From NCBI GenBank assembly GCA_020055645.1, contig CM034547.1, positions 39,783,909-39,847,908 on the forward strand: a stretch of DNA of 64,000 nt. Reading direction: 5' to 3'. How positions within the stretch are numbered: position 1 is the stretch's first letter; each line of letters starts with the position of its first letter. The position numbers were made by a program, and so were the translations under genes. Source of the stretch: Tomocerus qinae (taxonomy: Eukaryota; Arthropoda; Collembola; Entomobryomorpha; Tomoceridae). Shown piece by piece: positions 28,197 to 42,000 of the stretch. The notes below the pieces were generated by a model. It ran no database searches. It had not been told where the DNA came from and worked only from the letters and a program-made list of their open reading frames with translations.

Positions 28197-31100
28197 AGTA
28201 TAATATAAACGAATTCAGTAACAAATAAGATTTTTACAATTTTTAAGAGTGCATGTATTGAGTACCTATTAATAGACATCTCTCCCTCTCTCCTATCTGG
28301 CCTTAACCTTTTAATTTGTAGATGCCTAATAGTCAAGGATAGCGCTTATTATGATTTATTATAATGGATGTCGTCTATATGTATATACAATGGCCATATA
28401 GCTATATATTGTATAATATTACGTATATAGACAGTAGCGAATGGAGATTTAGTATATAAGAGTAGAGTGAGAGAGGTCAAACAAGATCCTGAAGTGTTCA
28501 TGGATTACCTTTCGTGTGTGCACAAATTATAATATATTATAAGTGTATTGCATAAGGATAGGGCAGCATAATGAAATGTAAGACAGGCAATAATTGTCTT
28601 TATTAGTCTGAATTGAAATTTAATATTATGCGGATGTAGCCAGCGTGGTCATTAAAACAAATGGCGAATTCAGTTTGGCATGGACAAGTCCTCGGTCAGG
28701 TTTTTCAAGTTTAATTCCTAATTTAGAATTGTCTCAGTCGACGCTCTCTCTCTCTCTCGTCCTCGCTCATCTTCACTATCTCTCCCATCGCAGACGACGA
28801 GGAAGCCAAAAAGTCAACTCCATAGTTCATTCATATGATTAGTGAGGAATGCCACTTACCTTTAACATACCCTAAATCCTCTTAGACGCAACTCATTTAT
28901 TCTATTTAGTTATATTTAAATTTGAAATCCTCTAGCTTGGATGTTCCCGTTGCATACCTGCAAACGAATATCACGAATATTTTTCTGCTGTACAAAATCG
29001 AACCAAAAGTTTTTAAAACTATTTCGTTCAATTTTTTTAAAGTTTTTTCCACTTACAATTTGTGATTTGATGGTGTTTTCAGATCATTTACAAAAAAGGT
29101 CATTTTGGTACTCAACCTAACTGTTTTCTAAAATTCCAAACTGCTCTCAGCGTTTGTGAATTATATTGAAATATTTGATGTTTGAGTGCGTGAAATAGGA
29201 CAAGTACGGGTGTGTGTAGTAGCGACAATTTTTACTTGCACATATTTCAAGGAAATGCTGCAATAAAAGGAAGTCTGTGTGCGTGGGTGAGATTGTAATT
29301 GTAGCATGTCCTTCATTGAACTTGGCCCACCTTAGCACGATCACAATATTTCACAAGTTTACCCGTTGCGAATTTAAAGAATTGCTGCTCATTCACTCAC
29401 CAACCTTAGTTACTACTTGCTACAATACAAAGCAGGTTACGTTACGACTTGGACCCCCCTGTATGGTAAAAAAAGTGGTTTACCGAGATGTATGCATGGC
29501 AGAAATGGGAAAAATAAATAATACATAACAATAATTGCATAAATAGTCGTGATTTTTAATGGCCATAGTTATAGTAGTAAAAGCTAACACTATGTTTATT
29601 ATGTATGTATGTATATTTTTATATACTAATGCAATGGATAATTAAAAATGGTCTGTTTTGTAAGTAGCCTGGGTTTAATTTTTTGACTTTAGGCAGCCAC
29701 TAGGTCAATGGTCATTTTAACCAGTTATTATAACATGTTGTAAGGCATGGATATCATTTAAGACGTCTTCAAACCCTGTGATAAATTAGCATTCCTTTTA
29801 AGGGTGTCTCGACCTGGACGCAAAGCTAATTTTGTGTTAATTTCAGAAGAAGATGTCTTTTGCTTTTCAAGAGTAACTTATTGGCATTTTTGCGCAGAAT
29901 AAGCTTACATTTTTCTAAATTTTAAATACCAAATAAATTGAAACTAATCAAAAATCTACATCTACTTCGCCAAACCTGCATAGTTCTGACCTTCTATTAC
30001 CAGAGCAGGTTTATTATCCCCAACCAACAGCACATGATAGAGTTTTACCATCCGAGGCAGCCTTAAATACACATAATCTAAAGAGCATTGCCTGTATAAA
30101 AGATGTTTTTCATTAATCTGAAGTAGATTTAAAAATACATGATACTTTAGCATTGTAAGGAGATCCCTGTTTCGTTTTATAATTTATTGATGGTAGGATA
30201 TGAGTTCCGCTAAGGATTTCTTGTTTTCTGATGGACAGAAATGGCTTATCGCATGCCAACTTAATTTATCTTGTGAATTAAGAGCGACGCAAAATTTTCT
30301 AATGGGTTTTATTGGTCCTGTCTGAAGTTAAAGGATGACTCTTTCATTGGCAGCGACGATAATTTAATGAGCGGCTGAGCTTTTGGCAAATCAACCCCAT
30401 CCATCCAGTATAATGGTAGAGGCAAGCAAGACAAACGTTTTTGGTCAGGTAGGACATGGGCATGTAAATCGGCTTAAGTCATTGATATATTGTACTCCTT
30501 GTATCTAAGCAGCCCTTTACTGTTGGGCATTTCACCGACTGTCGCTCTAAAGAGACCAAAATTATAACTCCTTCTTATTTCATGCCTATTTGCAATAAAT
30601 TCAATTAAAATCTACGTCATTTGACGGGTAATTAAATTGTCAATTTAATTCCAGTTAAGAAATGTTTTAAATTCAAAATTTTGAATTCATTAACATTTTG
30701 ATTAAGTTTTGGGTGTATTTTAGCCTATTTCTTTTTTCATTTTAATTGAGCTGAATGAACAAATTTTTTTCAGTTCAAATTCTGTGAGCTGTAGCTGTGG
30801 TTCTGACCATGACCGTTTTGAGCACAGATGGTTTAGACAAAGCATGACTGAATAGCAATTTCATTTCGTGTCTCTCGTCTTTTGGAATGTCATTTCTTAT
30901 TTTCTCAGCCTACTTCTTTATTAGGAAGAGATGGAAATGGCGATCCATTCTGCACAGTATAGAGTAGGTTGAGTATAGGTATAGCAGATCTAGTTAGTAA
31001 TTAAAGAGATTAGTAATCGAAGGAGACGACATCACATTAGCATAGATACCTGCTCGAATTCATTTTCTGTGTTTTCTCTACACAAAATAAAAACAATCGA

Positions 31101-33037
31101 TTTTTATCAATTTTTATTCATGTCGCCCTATACCCACCATCCCCACCCACTTTGTACACCTGTAATACTACTGTAGATCTGAATTCCTTCTTAAGCACCA
31201 AATGGTAATACTACAACTACATGAAAACCATGTACAGAGTAACCAGAATCTACTGCCTCCGCGCTAAACTTATCCCTATCCTCTTCACTTGTAAGAACAT
31301 CCGATTCAACGTCTAATTACTGATTTTCAACCTTGTAGTTGCTTTTGTTTCACGGATTTCCCAAGAAATCATAAAAAAGTTCCAATCATCTAGTTACTCT
31401 AATTAAAAGATCATTTTTAAGCAGAATTTTTATGCAACGTCGGCCTTAATTCCAATCGATAATTGAAAAACGATGTTTATAAATTTTTCCAGATTTTTAA
31501 ATAATGTGTTATTGTGGGTGTGATGTTGAGAGAGTGAGAGTGATGGAGACCCTGTACATGTCAGCAATGCAGAAGTGAAGTTGTGCAGCGTGTCTTTATC
31601 ATATCTGGTTGGTTGGTGTAGATTAAGTAGGTTGCCTGTCGTAGTCCTGCATATTATAAGTAGTTGTACAATTTAGATAAGCGTGTGTAGTACAAGGATG
31701 GACGGTTGAGAGTCAAAGGAAGATGCTTTATTAAGAGTCTGGTCACTTGAGGAGTAAATAAATGGACTTGCACACTCGCACTGGGTGACTGACTGACTGA
31801 AGGACAAAAAATTGGTAGACCAAGAGGAGCCAGAGAAATCCAACAGCCAAAAACACCGAGAGATTATAAGATTAGCATTTCCCTGATACACAGCACTACA
31901 TAGAGAAATGCCCTCATAGACACGCAAATATTAATCCATGTCTCTCCTACAGTGTCTATCAAAACTCGGTCTGTTTTAAAACACACTGGCTGTATTAAAA
32001 CAATTTCAAATTGCAAAATATGATTGGATGAAAATTGCTCCCGATAGAATTCAATTCAACATGCAGCACCTCATAAAAGTAGTTCAGAATATTAGTCCCT
32101 GTAATATTTGTGAAATATTTACAATTTAAGCCATAAAACTACGAAATTTGACAAAAGTAAACTAAATATAATATTTTAAACATCATGATGGAATGCATTT
32201 AAAAATCATTATTTTTAATACACACTGTAACATACAGTAAGCTATAATATGCTATGCAAATAGCAGCAAATGTTCATCTCTTTTTATATCCCCTATAATA
32301 TAATATTCCCCCTTTCAGACTCTTTATTGACATTTCTGCAATGCACTATTTAGTTTGTCCATCTCAGAAGAATACAATTTCCCTGCAGAATAACCAATCT
32401 ATGAATTTAAATGGCCATCTGTCAATTAGCAATTGAGGAAACCAGGCGACCCAAAAATATGAAAAGGATCCTGGGAAATAAAATTTTCTTCGAGACTAAA
32501 AAGATACGTCTACGTGCTTTAATGGAGTCACCTTTTGCCATTTGGATTTAAACGCATCAAGTACATGCAATGCACTACCTGGGAACAATCTCCCTATCTG
32601 CTACAAAGACCTTGCGTAGCAGGAGATTGTGGTCATTTTTAAAAAGTAGTTTTCAGTGACTGGAATAAGAGCTACAGATGGTAGTCTAATATTATAAAGA
32701 AGTATAAAGATAAAAGGTAAATGTTGATTTGTGACAGAGGGTATTTATTTGCAGAATTGAATTTAAATGTGTGATTACGGGTAATTAGAATGCGAGGAGG
32801 GTGATGATATGTGCACCATGTCACTGCTCCAGACAGCAAGGTTTCTTCAGCAGGAGATGCCAGTTGTTTGGTGGTCCTGGAATAGCGAGTATCATTGTAT
32901 GGGATAAGTTGAGTTCATTAGGGACTGCATTATGCGTGGAGTTGGTTGGATTGTCCAGAAAGTGTTTAATGTCCAGGCAGCTGCTGATTAGCGCACAATG
33001 AGTATGTGACTCCATTTGATTTTTCGTTTGTTCACAG

Positions 33038-36000
33038 GCGATTGGATGTGACGGGATTGCAGGTTCACAAAGACGACTGGATCGGTGCGGCATTTGTGGA
33101 GGCGATAACTCAACCTGCCGCGTGGTCTCTGGAATTTTCACCCGACCACAGGTATCCCTTCAACAATAACCTATTATACTCACTCTATTCTATACTATAC
33201 TAATACTACTACACTGGTATATAATGTATATTATATACAGTGTCCTTTTATTTGTAACACAATTTCTCATCTAAGAATTTTACTGCCGAGATTTAGGACC
33301 ATATTTTAATCATTAAACAAAATAACTCTGCTGTTATTTATATTGGTGTTTCCTATTCACACAAGTGTTACATAGAATACATACACAAGAGGGAAGGGAG
33401 TGAGAACTCTTATAAGATTATTCTATGCAGCTATACTAGAGATGTTTTTGTGTTGATTTGGTGTTGATCTACAGCCTTACCCATTTGTTTAACTACACCA
33501 ATAAAATTCTTTCTTCTTGTTTGGCCCTAATTTTGTAACCTGCAATACAAAGTAATGTGACATTCACTACTTCCACAACCTGTGCATAGTACTGTTTGTA
33601 TTAAAACTCTCCGTTTGTATTCAAATATACCAGAAACGTGACACAAAATCTCACAAGCCTCCATATCAATTAAATTGTTAATTTCTAAATTGTCATCCAT
33701 TCAATTAACAGATTAAATTATGTCTTCCTTTTTATTTCAGATATTTATGGTTTCGTTTTCAAAATAATATATCATCCCTTATGGAATCATTTAGCCTCAA
33801 TCCACTTTTCGTTTTGTGTACGAAATAGTCTCAATGCCCCAAACAAAAAGTGGATTGAGACTAAAAATGTTTTCTTAAGGTATGATATATTTCCTCAATT
33901 TAGGATTTTGGATGATCTAATAAATTTTAAAGTTGGGGAGACTGGGGATAGTGTACGAATGGGGATAGTGTACGAACTAAAGAATTTTCAAGTAATCCGT
34001 AATGTTTTTGGTGTACAAAATTTTTAAAATACTAAGTATTTCTTGGAATACATCATAGCAAAAAATTGTAGAAATCCGATTCATACAGGGTTTTAAAAAA
34101 ATGAAACTGTCAAAAATGAGTCAAAAAACATGCAAAAGTAAACTTCCAAGGGTTCACTTTAATTTGCTCAAAGATGTATTTCAAGGATTCTGAAGAGTAA
34201 GAATTTTTTGACAGAGACAAAATATTCTTATAAGTGATCTCAAACTCTTTTTGATACTTACATTGTCAATGTTTTCAAAGGAAAAATATTTATGGCGACA
34301 AAGTCATGATGGGTATAGTTGACGAAAATTTGCATTATCGCTTGCCATAATAATAGTTTTACGCCTATATTGCAATTTTGAGTCACAAGTCATTCCTCAT
34401 CCACATATAAGAGTGATCGATGCATTCATTATTTTCTCCAAACCCGGAAGTTGAAAAATACTTAGTCAAAGTTCATAAAATAAGGAAATCCATCATATTC
34501 ATGAATTTTAATTAAAGAAATGTAGAAAAGTCGACAGCTGGGGCAAATAGAAAAATCCCTCCGTGACAACCTTCACAAAAGGAGCAACTTTGAAGAAAAA
34601 AATGAAAAGATGAAAATATTAATCTTTTGTTCCCACTAAAATTATTTCGTCCACTATCCCCATGGTATTCGTACACTATACCCAGTGCTGGGTATAGTAT
34701 ACGAAAAATGTTGCATTTACCAAATAAAATATTGTACTTCAGATTGTGACCCAAAAAATTTTGAAAAATACGTAAACTACATCTAACAATATACACTTCA
34801 GATTCATATTATAAAATTAATTTATTTTGCATAATGCGATTTTATAAAATTATCTAAACAAAAAGTTCGTACACTATCCCCAGTCTCCCCTTCTGCTTTT
34901 TGAATTCCCTCAGAACACTTCAACCTACATTTAGTAAAAATACAGATTAATTTGAATTGGAGAATTTTTTGTAGATGAACCTGGTATGTTTGTATACAGA
35001 CGGTGTTTCAATACAAACTGCAGTGGTGGATCTTGCTTCATTTGGTGGGTATAGAGATGGACCACCTTCTGTAGCCTTATGATTTATTTAATGTCCTCCT
35101 CGGTGGTTTCTTTTGTAGCTCCCATTCACACGTAGAGACGACATAAATAATTATAAGTGCCCTGTCTCTCTTCTTCTGTCCTTCATTCCTGTTATAATTA
35201 CTAAGGGAGAGCTGAAATGACTCTAACCTTAACTCTTTCCCATCAACCCGAGTTATCTTTCAGCACATTTGAAACCCATTTCTGTACAAATAAATAGTTA
35301 TCCTTCAGTGCATTTTGATGTGCTCAAAGAAACATTTGCATAGGGTTCGCTACAACTTTAGCCATTTACGGACTATACGTATCAGTAAGCCATTCAAACC
35401 ATCTTTTTCCAGACCAAATGAGTTTCAGAAAATCCCAATAGTCGTTTTTCAAGATTTTGAAAAAGTTTGGAAATCGACACCATTTTTCAAAATAAAATTT
35501 GAGGCTCTGGGTAAGTTTGAAATCGGGCATATTATTTGGAAAAGACTTAAGTAATGACTAATAGGTATTCTTATTTAGGGATACATCTAAATGTGGGCGA
35601 AATGTGCTGAAATATAACTTGGGTGTCGCATTCCTAGTGCATTACTCTTTCCTGCGAGTCAAGTTCATTCTTCTTTTAAAAAGACATTCAGGAATTTGGT
35701 TTACGATCTCAACAAATGCAACTCTTTTGTCAAAATTTTTATAAGTCGAAGCATTCTTTCCATTTGTTGTTGCTTCTTCTAAGACATCAGGACCAGATTA
35801 AACTTTAGAATTTGAACACCCATTTAATTATTTAAGCCTAAGATTTATACTCGTAATTATGTTACATGCCCCAATTCATCCCATAGTCTCTTTCTAACAT
35901 CCAAAGCACCTATTTATTATAAGATGACATTGTCTAGCCGTATAACCTCAATAGTAAAACTATCTACATAGACATTTAACACACTTTAGCACATTATTAA

Positions 36001-39000
36001 GTTAAATTCAAAGTCTGAATTATAAAATCGGATTTTTAAGGAATGTTTTGCCATTATGACACTACAAGACATCCATTTAGTATATACTTGGGTATTATAT
36101 AATAAAAAAATTATTGTTATTGTGTAGGATAAGTAATGGATTTGTTTTGTGAATATTAAAGTTGACGGTGGGGTACAACATGGTGGCTCATATCCCAAGA
36201 GGGGCTTGTAATTTGAACATAACTCAAATTAGGAAGTCGCCCAACTACCTGGGTAAGTTCTCCTTCACGCATACTCATTATACCAGGTACTAATAGTGCA
36301 TCATCAGCATCAGTATGCATGTACATGCAATAGAAACACCGACACACGAGTCTTTGACATTATTTGTCCTCCTCGACCATCGTCTCATAAACGGAAACAA
36401 AAACGTACATAAGAATCGCCGCGTTCAGTAAACATAAATATGTATGACAATAAATTATCAATAATGACTCCGCGTGTGTAGCCACATATATTAATACAAT
36501 CCATTCACCTCCCAACACTAAGTACACAACTTATTCACACATGCCATTTCCATATTTCAGCCAACTCCTCTTGAAAGAATTGAAATAAATTCAGCACGAT
36601 TTATTTCAAATATTTAAATTAATATTTCACATACCCTGTATTTATTTGTTCCGTATTTCTACAAAAGTGGGTGCGAAATATTTCAATAATGCCTGTTGTT
36701 CATTCCTGAGAAATATTTCAACTCAAGTGCCAGTTCTGCTCAGTTATTTGCATCTGTTCAACATATTTTATTCAAATAATGTTATTAAGGTACACCCACC
36801 AAAATACTTGCGATAAGTCAAAACGTGCAATTCCATAAGATTTACATCACTATACGACAAGATTCTATTACAGAACTATCCATTCAAGCTTTATGTGCAG
36901 TCAGCATATCACTATGTATTGGGGAGGAAGGTGTAAATTATGTACCAGGTTCAAATAATTGTATTTACGTTTGTTAATTTTTGGATTTCAAAAGGGAGGT
37001 TCCCTAATGGGCTATAGAGGTTTGTGAAAAAGGATTTAAAGATTTTAAAGATGGCAAGGAAGAATCTTAAGAATTGAATGGTTAAAATGTAGTACATTTT
37101 ATTTTCAGATTTTAGCCAGCTATGTCTTGCAAATATAATAAAATTATAATGGCCTAGTAGTCAAAAATGTCCAATAAATAGTCCCGAAACAATAATTTTA
37201 AAATGGTTTTACCTGAGTTAGTTTTTATGTATGCCATTTTAGCCACTACCATTATTACCACCAGCCAGTGGTGAGTCAAATAATGAGTTAATGTTTTAAA
37301 AGACCATTTCATTGAAATATTTAAACATAAGAATACACTATTACTGTATACATGTCCACTTGACAGTTTGTATTATAATATACTAATTTTAACCATTGAA
37401 AGCACTTAATGAATACAATAACATTGTGAGGTGGATAGCTATTAATAGATGTTAATTTAAAGGAGCATGTTGGGAAGAGATATTTACAAATAGTGGGATT
37501 TGGCACGTTTTCCTCCACACGAAAGACAGCATTAATTCACAAACACATTCGCACTCACTCCAGAGACGTGCACGCAACAATCATAGCTCTAGTCTCCCTA
37601 TACCCCTCTAACTTTCAACATTATAATATTATACTCAATCAGTTTAGTCTACCAGATTTAAGTAATTTATGTTTGTGTACGTTAAGTAGTCCGTAGTACA
37701 TTATCCTGTACAATGTAGGGAGCACAATATTATAAATAGTATTTATTAATATGCTATGTATTGCTTAAAATATGGTGAACTAAAATAAGATATCCAGCTT
37801 AGGATTGTTAATACTATTCTTGACTTGCATCCTCCTCCTATCCACATCACAATAATACTATAATAACCTACGGAAAGCCGTAACAGAAGCTCGCCTGAGT
37901 AAACTACATCATATATAAACAGTTAATTGTGAGAAGCACTAATTTCTATTACATTCCTTCTTGCGTTCGAGAATTATCAGTCCTCTACTCCTCAAATCGA
38001 GAAAATAAAAAAATTGCAATTTTTTTTCTGACTGTGGAAACGGAAAAATTCAGAATACAATACAATAGTATCAAAATAATAAATTGGCTTTTATGTATCC
38101 ATGTCCAAAATCTGGAAAATCTTAAATATGTACTTTACTCACCGACAGACAGACAGACTGAACAAAGCCATAAAGGAGACACTCCACTCATTACTTAATA
38201 AATATTACACAAGATTCACTAAATTGTTATTTCTATATAGCTGAAATAATTTGTCATTCTCCCACTCACTCTTGACACTTCCTCTCAATCCCTATACCAG
38301 CCTGGCCTACCCGCACCATCCTCTCGTCCTTCAGAATCCAATAGGACTGAACATGTACAATATTTATACACCTCAAATGATAATTTTATTAATGACTATT
38401 GCCAGATTGCCAATGCCAAACTAAAAAGGCGAAAGAAATAAACATTTACTATGACATTGTGTGTGTAAGTGTTTTGAAGCTAACTGGCTGGGTATAATAA
38501 AGTTCCTATAACCATCCTCCACATAGTCTAATATATTCATGCACACACACACTGAGAGATATTTACACAAAATCGTCTATCTAAGATCGTAATTTCGGGA
38601 TCAAAACAGCCGACAAGGAGGATTTATCCGTCGGGTTGAGTTAAAGTCGCTATTCAATGTGTAAGATGTAATCAAATAGGAAATATACCTACCTATAATA
38701 TGTATATGCAGTTGTGTATACATATGGCGGGTGCATGCGGGTGTGTATGGTGGTGGCTACGCATAAGTGAGTGAGTGCACACGCATTACGTTACTTACAG
38801 GACCCGGATATTTATTTGCTTAAAAATACCCATAGGTTCAAAATAAGCATTACAAATAGAAATATTATGTTTGAAAATTTTTTCTTACAATCAAAGAAAG
38901 ACGACAATAATTTTGAATCGACTGTTTTTAGAAGTCGATTTTGGAAGGGAAATTCATTTTAGGGATATGTACGAAAAAAATAAAATATGTGACGTAACGA

Positions 39001-42000
39001 TTTTCCTTGGATTTCGTGAGGAGATCATTTTGCCCCTTTTGATTACAATCTTTTAAAAATAAGAACTTTGAAGGGTGATATTTTTGAATGGGTTTAAATG
39101 AAACAAAAATTGTAGGAAAATGAATATTTTTTAGATAAATATCCATGTCCTTATAAATGGTGTGGAAAAAGATAGATTGTTTGTGATGTTGATGCTGGTG
39201 ATGTGATGTGACGCTCCTGGGTTGCTGTTGTTGATGGTTTATGTGGTGGAGATGGAGTTAATGGTTGCTATTTATTATGCATTTAGCTCTGAGGAAGAAC
39301 AACGGCGAGTACATCGTCAATGGAGACTTTCGTTTGTCACGACCCGGTGAGTATGAAGGTGCCGGAGCCAAATTCCATTACACGCGTCAGGATCTGAAGT
39401 CTCTTGAGTCCATTGCGTCCCCCGGCCCTCTTCACGAACCCGTCGATCTTCTGGTACCCTTTCTCATACTCTAATAACAAATACCTACCGTAATTTATAC
39501 TAGTTGTACGGTGTATGGTTTTATGGTACATCATTTTATATAAATTACTGTATATGAGAAAACTCAAACGGACTTTTCTCAATTGCAAAATTAACCACCT
39601 TCGATTTCGACGAAATCCTGAGTAGAAAAATCACTAGTGCGGTTATAAGAAAGAATTTGAAAAATAAAAAAAATTGTGGCAAGAAAAATCCAGATTGAAA
39701 TCGGGCAAAATTTACTTTTTATGCTGTACTACTTCCTACTCTTCAGACACACTTGGGTAGTATTAGTAGTAATAATATAGCCATTTAAGTTCCGCTGGAG
39801 CAATTGCTGGAGTATGAACATTATTGCGAGATATTTATGTGCTGAGCTCTGTGGTCTCAGCAATAATGATGAGTCGTGAGAGTAATTGATACCAATTTAT
39901 GTTGATTGAGAGCAGGTGCTGTATCAGCAGCCAAATCCGGGAATCAAGTATGAGTACATGTTACCCTTGAGCGACGCTCCGATTCCTCCGGCCCCGATTC
40001 CAGAGCCTCTGACAGCACTGGCACATCGTCAACACTCAGCCGCCACATCCCGCCCCGCGTCTTACATCATTGCACCTGGGGGAAATGCAATTGCCAATCC
40101 AGCAGGAGACAACTCTCCGAACCCGGGTAACAGCATCGCCTCATTCCCCATCACCTCCGGTTCCTCCGGAGGAAGTCCAACTGGTTCTGGATTACCCTAC
40201 CCAGGGGACTCTGCTGCTAGCTACAATTCCCCAAGGAACCAACTTGGGGCCCAAACCCAACATCACTACGCCCACCACGCACGCAGACGAAACCACAACC
40301 AGAAGTTAGTTGGACCTGCCAACTCGGACAAAAAGTTCCTCTGGAAAATCACCGGCTACTCCAACTGCTCCGAACCTTGCGGTGGAGGTCAGTTCCCTTT
40401 ACTGTAAATATTAAACGTTTATATGCAAATTATACGATATGATTTCATCTGATATCAGCGAGGAGGGGGTGGAAAATTGTAATCAGGCTATTTTTCAAAA
40501 ATGAATTTTTGGCGGGATTTTAAGATTTTTTAACGAAGAAGCTAAGTTTTTTGGTCCAGTCAGAATCTATAATGACCCTCCAGGATCCTGTAAGAATGTT
40601 TGATGAAAAATGAATCTTTTAAATTGGGATTCCTTGAGTTTTCTTTGATTTTCTACAAATATTTGAATATTTTTGTTACACAACTGAATGTACCCAAATT
40701 CCGGTCGATACCTTGGCCGAGGGGTGGTGGTATACGGCATCGGAATGGGTTAACTGACTCATCTATTTGTGTACTAAACAATGTAAAGTTGAATGAAAGT
40801 GGAAACTGGTCTGAGTTTGGAATAGATATTATGGATTTGGGTGGGCCTGTCTGAGTGTTGGCCGCAAGGAGGGTAGAATTGCAAATAGTTACAAAGTAGA
40901 AGTGGAGTAGATGTAGATGTAATAGAACAGAAGGAGTCTTGAGATGACTATGACCCCATCGATATGTCAAAATCATTTTTCATTCCTCCAATTCCCTTTT
41001 ATTTATTCTTATGACCATCATAAATAAAGTTTCTTCTTTGTCGACTGACTCTCAGATTCTCCTTACCCTCAACTTTCTTCTCCTGTATAATTATATTATT
41101 ATTATGAATATCCACTTAGATGGAGTCTCACTAATATGCAATGCCGACTGAGTTGCTCTACTAAATCTCAACCACCCCGACCATAATATGTAGATGAGTG
41201 CACAGAGTTGTTTTCCTTCTTGGTGCATTATGAGTCAACTGCATAATAAATAAACATCTCTCTTTCACATTACACAAAAACAATATGCATCGCCATTCCA
41301 ACAACCCCAACATCTCATCTCTACCGACTACCAACGTACCAACACTTCAGACTCAGACATAGTTACAGACAGGCAACAAAAAGTTTAAGGTGGGATAACA
41401 CCAACAGGAGATACAAATGTTAAATAACATTTCCCATCTAGCAATAAATCCATCTCCCACCACTTAAACTTGTACATTCCATGGATCAACTATTCAGGAG
41501 AATCTCTACTTTGCCAAAATTCGCACCAACGGCTCCAATTTTCCAAAAACATAATGCATTTCATAATCAGTGGAGGGGAAGGGCATTAACCTTGGCCTCT
41601 ATATTCTCTGTGACTATTATTATACAAGTACAAAGACAACCTAATTTTAATTGTGGAGAATAAAATAAAGAGGCTGAGGGCTAATGTACGAAAATCTGTC
41701 ATAAAAATATGTTTTCAGTCGATTGTAGCTTCATTTGATTGATTCAATACACTATGTGAATTGTAAGTTAATCGAGTTCAAGGATTGGTCTTCCAGGCAG
41801 GTTTACTTTCTAGTCTCTAGTCTATTTGGTTATCTGTGTGCATTTTCTTTATGACGCCAAACGTTTGTATGAAATAATTTATTCGATTTTTAATTTTATT
41901 TTGTTTGAAATTATAATCACCAGAGAATTGATAAATAAATTCTGTAAAATTCAAAAATTATTTCCAATAGGTCATCATCATAGAAGTATAAAGGATTTCT

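Larger units (their letters stand above)
15328..33037. other. 17.7-kb stretch without confirmed exons (intron or intergenic)
   Basis: If the exon at 15214-15327 belongs to the ADAMTS-like gene, this stretch should contain exons for its first thrombospondin repeat and most of its cysteine-rich domain. I looked for Trp/Cys-rich frames next to splice signals on the + strand and found none I trust. It holds a degenerate tandem repeat (21806-22150), an inverted-repeat element (23372-23568), a hAT-type MITE (27879-28196) and short simple repeats (CT run near 28747-28762, TCTA-rich tract near 21500-21545). The many 60-90-codon frames look like noise. Confidence 0.5.
33038..39990 (+). other. Cysteine-rich end and spacer domain exons of the ADAMTS-like gene
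   Basis: Exon 33038-33151 gives the last six-cysteine-type segment with [20 protein letters not shown], nearly the family consensus. Exon 36162-36252 is only 91 bp, inside a long intron. It is assigned because it continues [20 protein letters not shown] and its last base completes the Ala codon of [10 protein letters not shown] in exon 39287-39453. The spacer ends in the next exon with [15 protein letters not shown]. The missing upstream exon should carry the usual VxDGTxC / CVxGxC part of the cysteine-rich domain. I did not find it. Confidence 0.85.

Noticed and set aside
30772-30870. Exon-like piece after a strong TTTTTTTCAG acceptor with SVSCSCGSDHD
   Set aside because: Looks superficially like a TSR, but lacks the WxxW and CGxG pattern, and no good donor follows before a stop.
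32586-32631. Small hairpin CAATCTCC...CTGCTAC / GTAGCAGGAGATTG
   Set aside because: Short, single and without further context; could be chance in a large intron or spacer.
32801-33001. 66-codon frame with several cysteines just upstream of the first ADAMTS-like exon
   Set aside because: Cysteine spacing does not match the family, and the opposite strand carries a longer open frame.
34986-35047. Short Cys-rich frame [13 protein letters not shown] after TATACAG
   Set aside because: It does not fit the spacer between the exons at 33038 and 36162, whose join is already in frame and continuous by homology.
26811-37240. Shared words GATTTTAGCCAGC and CCATTTTAGCCACT near 26811/27018 and 37111/37228
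   Set aside because: Both words are in the same orientation but with different spacing. No element borders or duplications could be defined.
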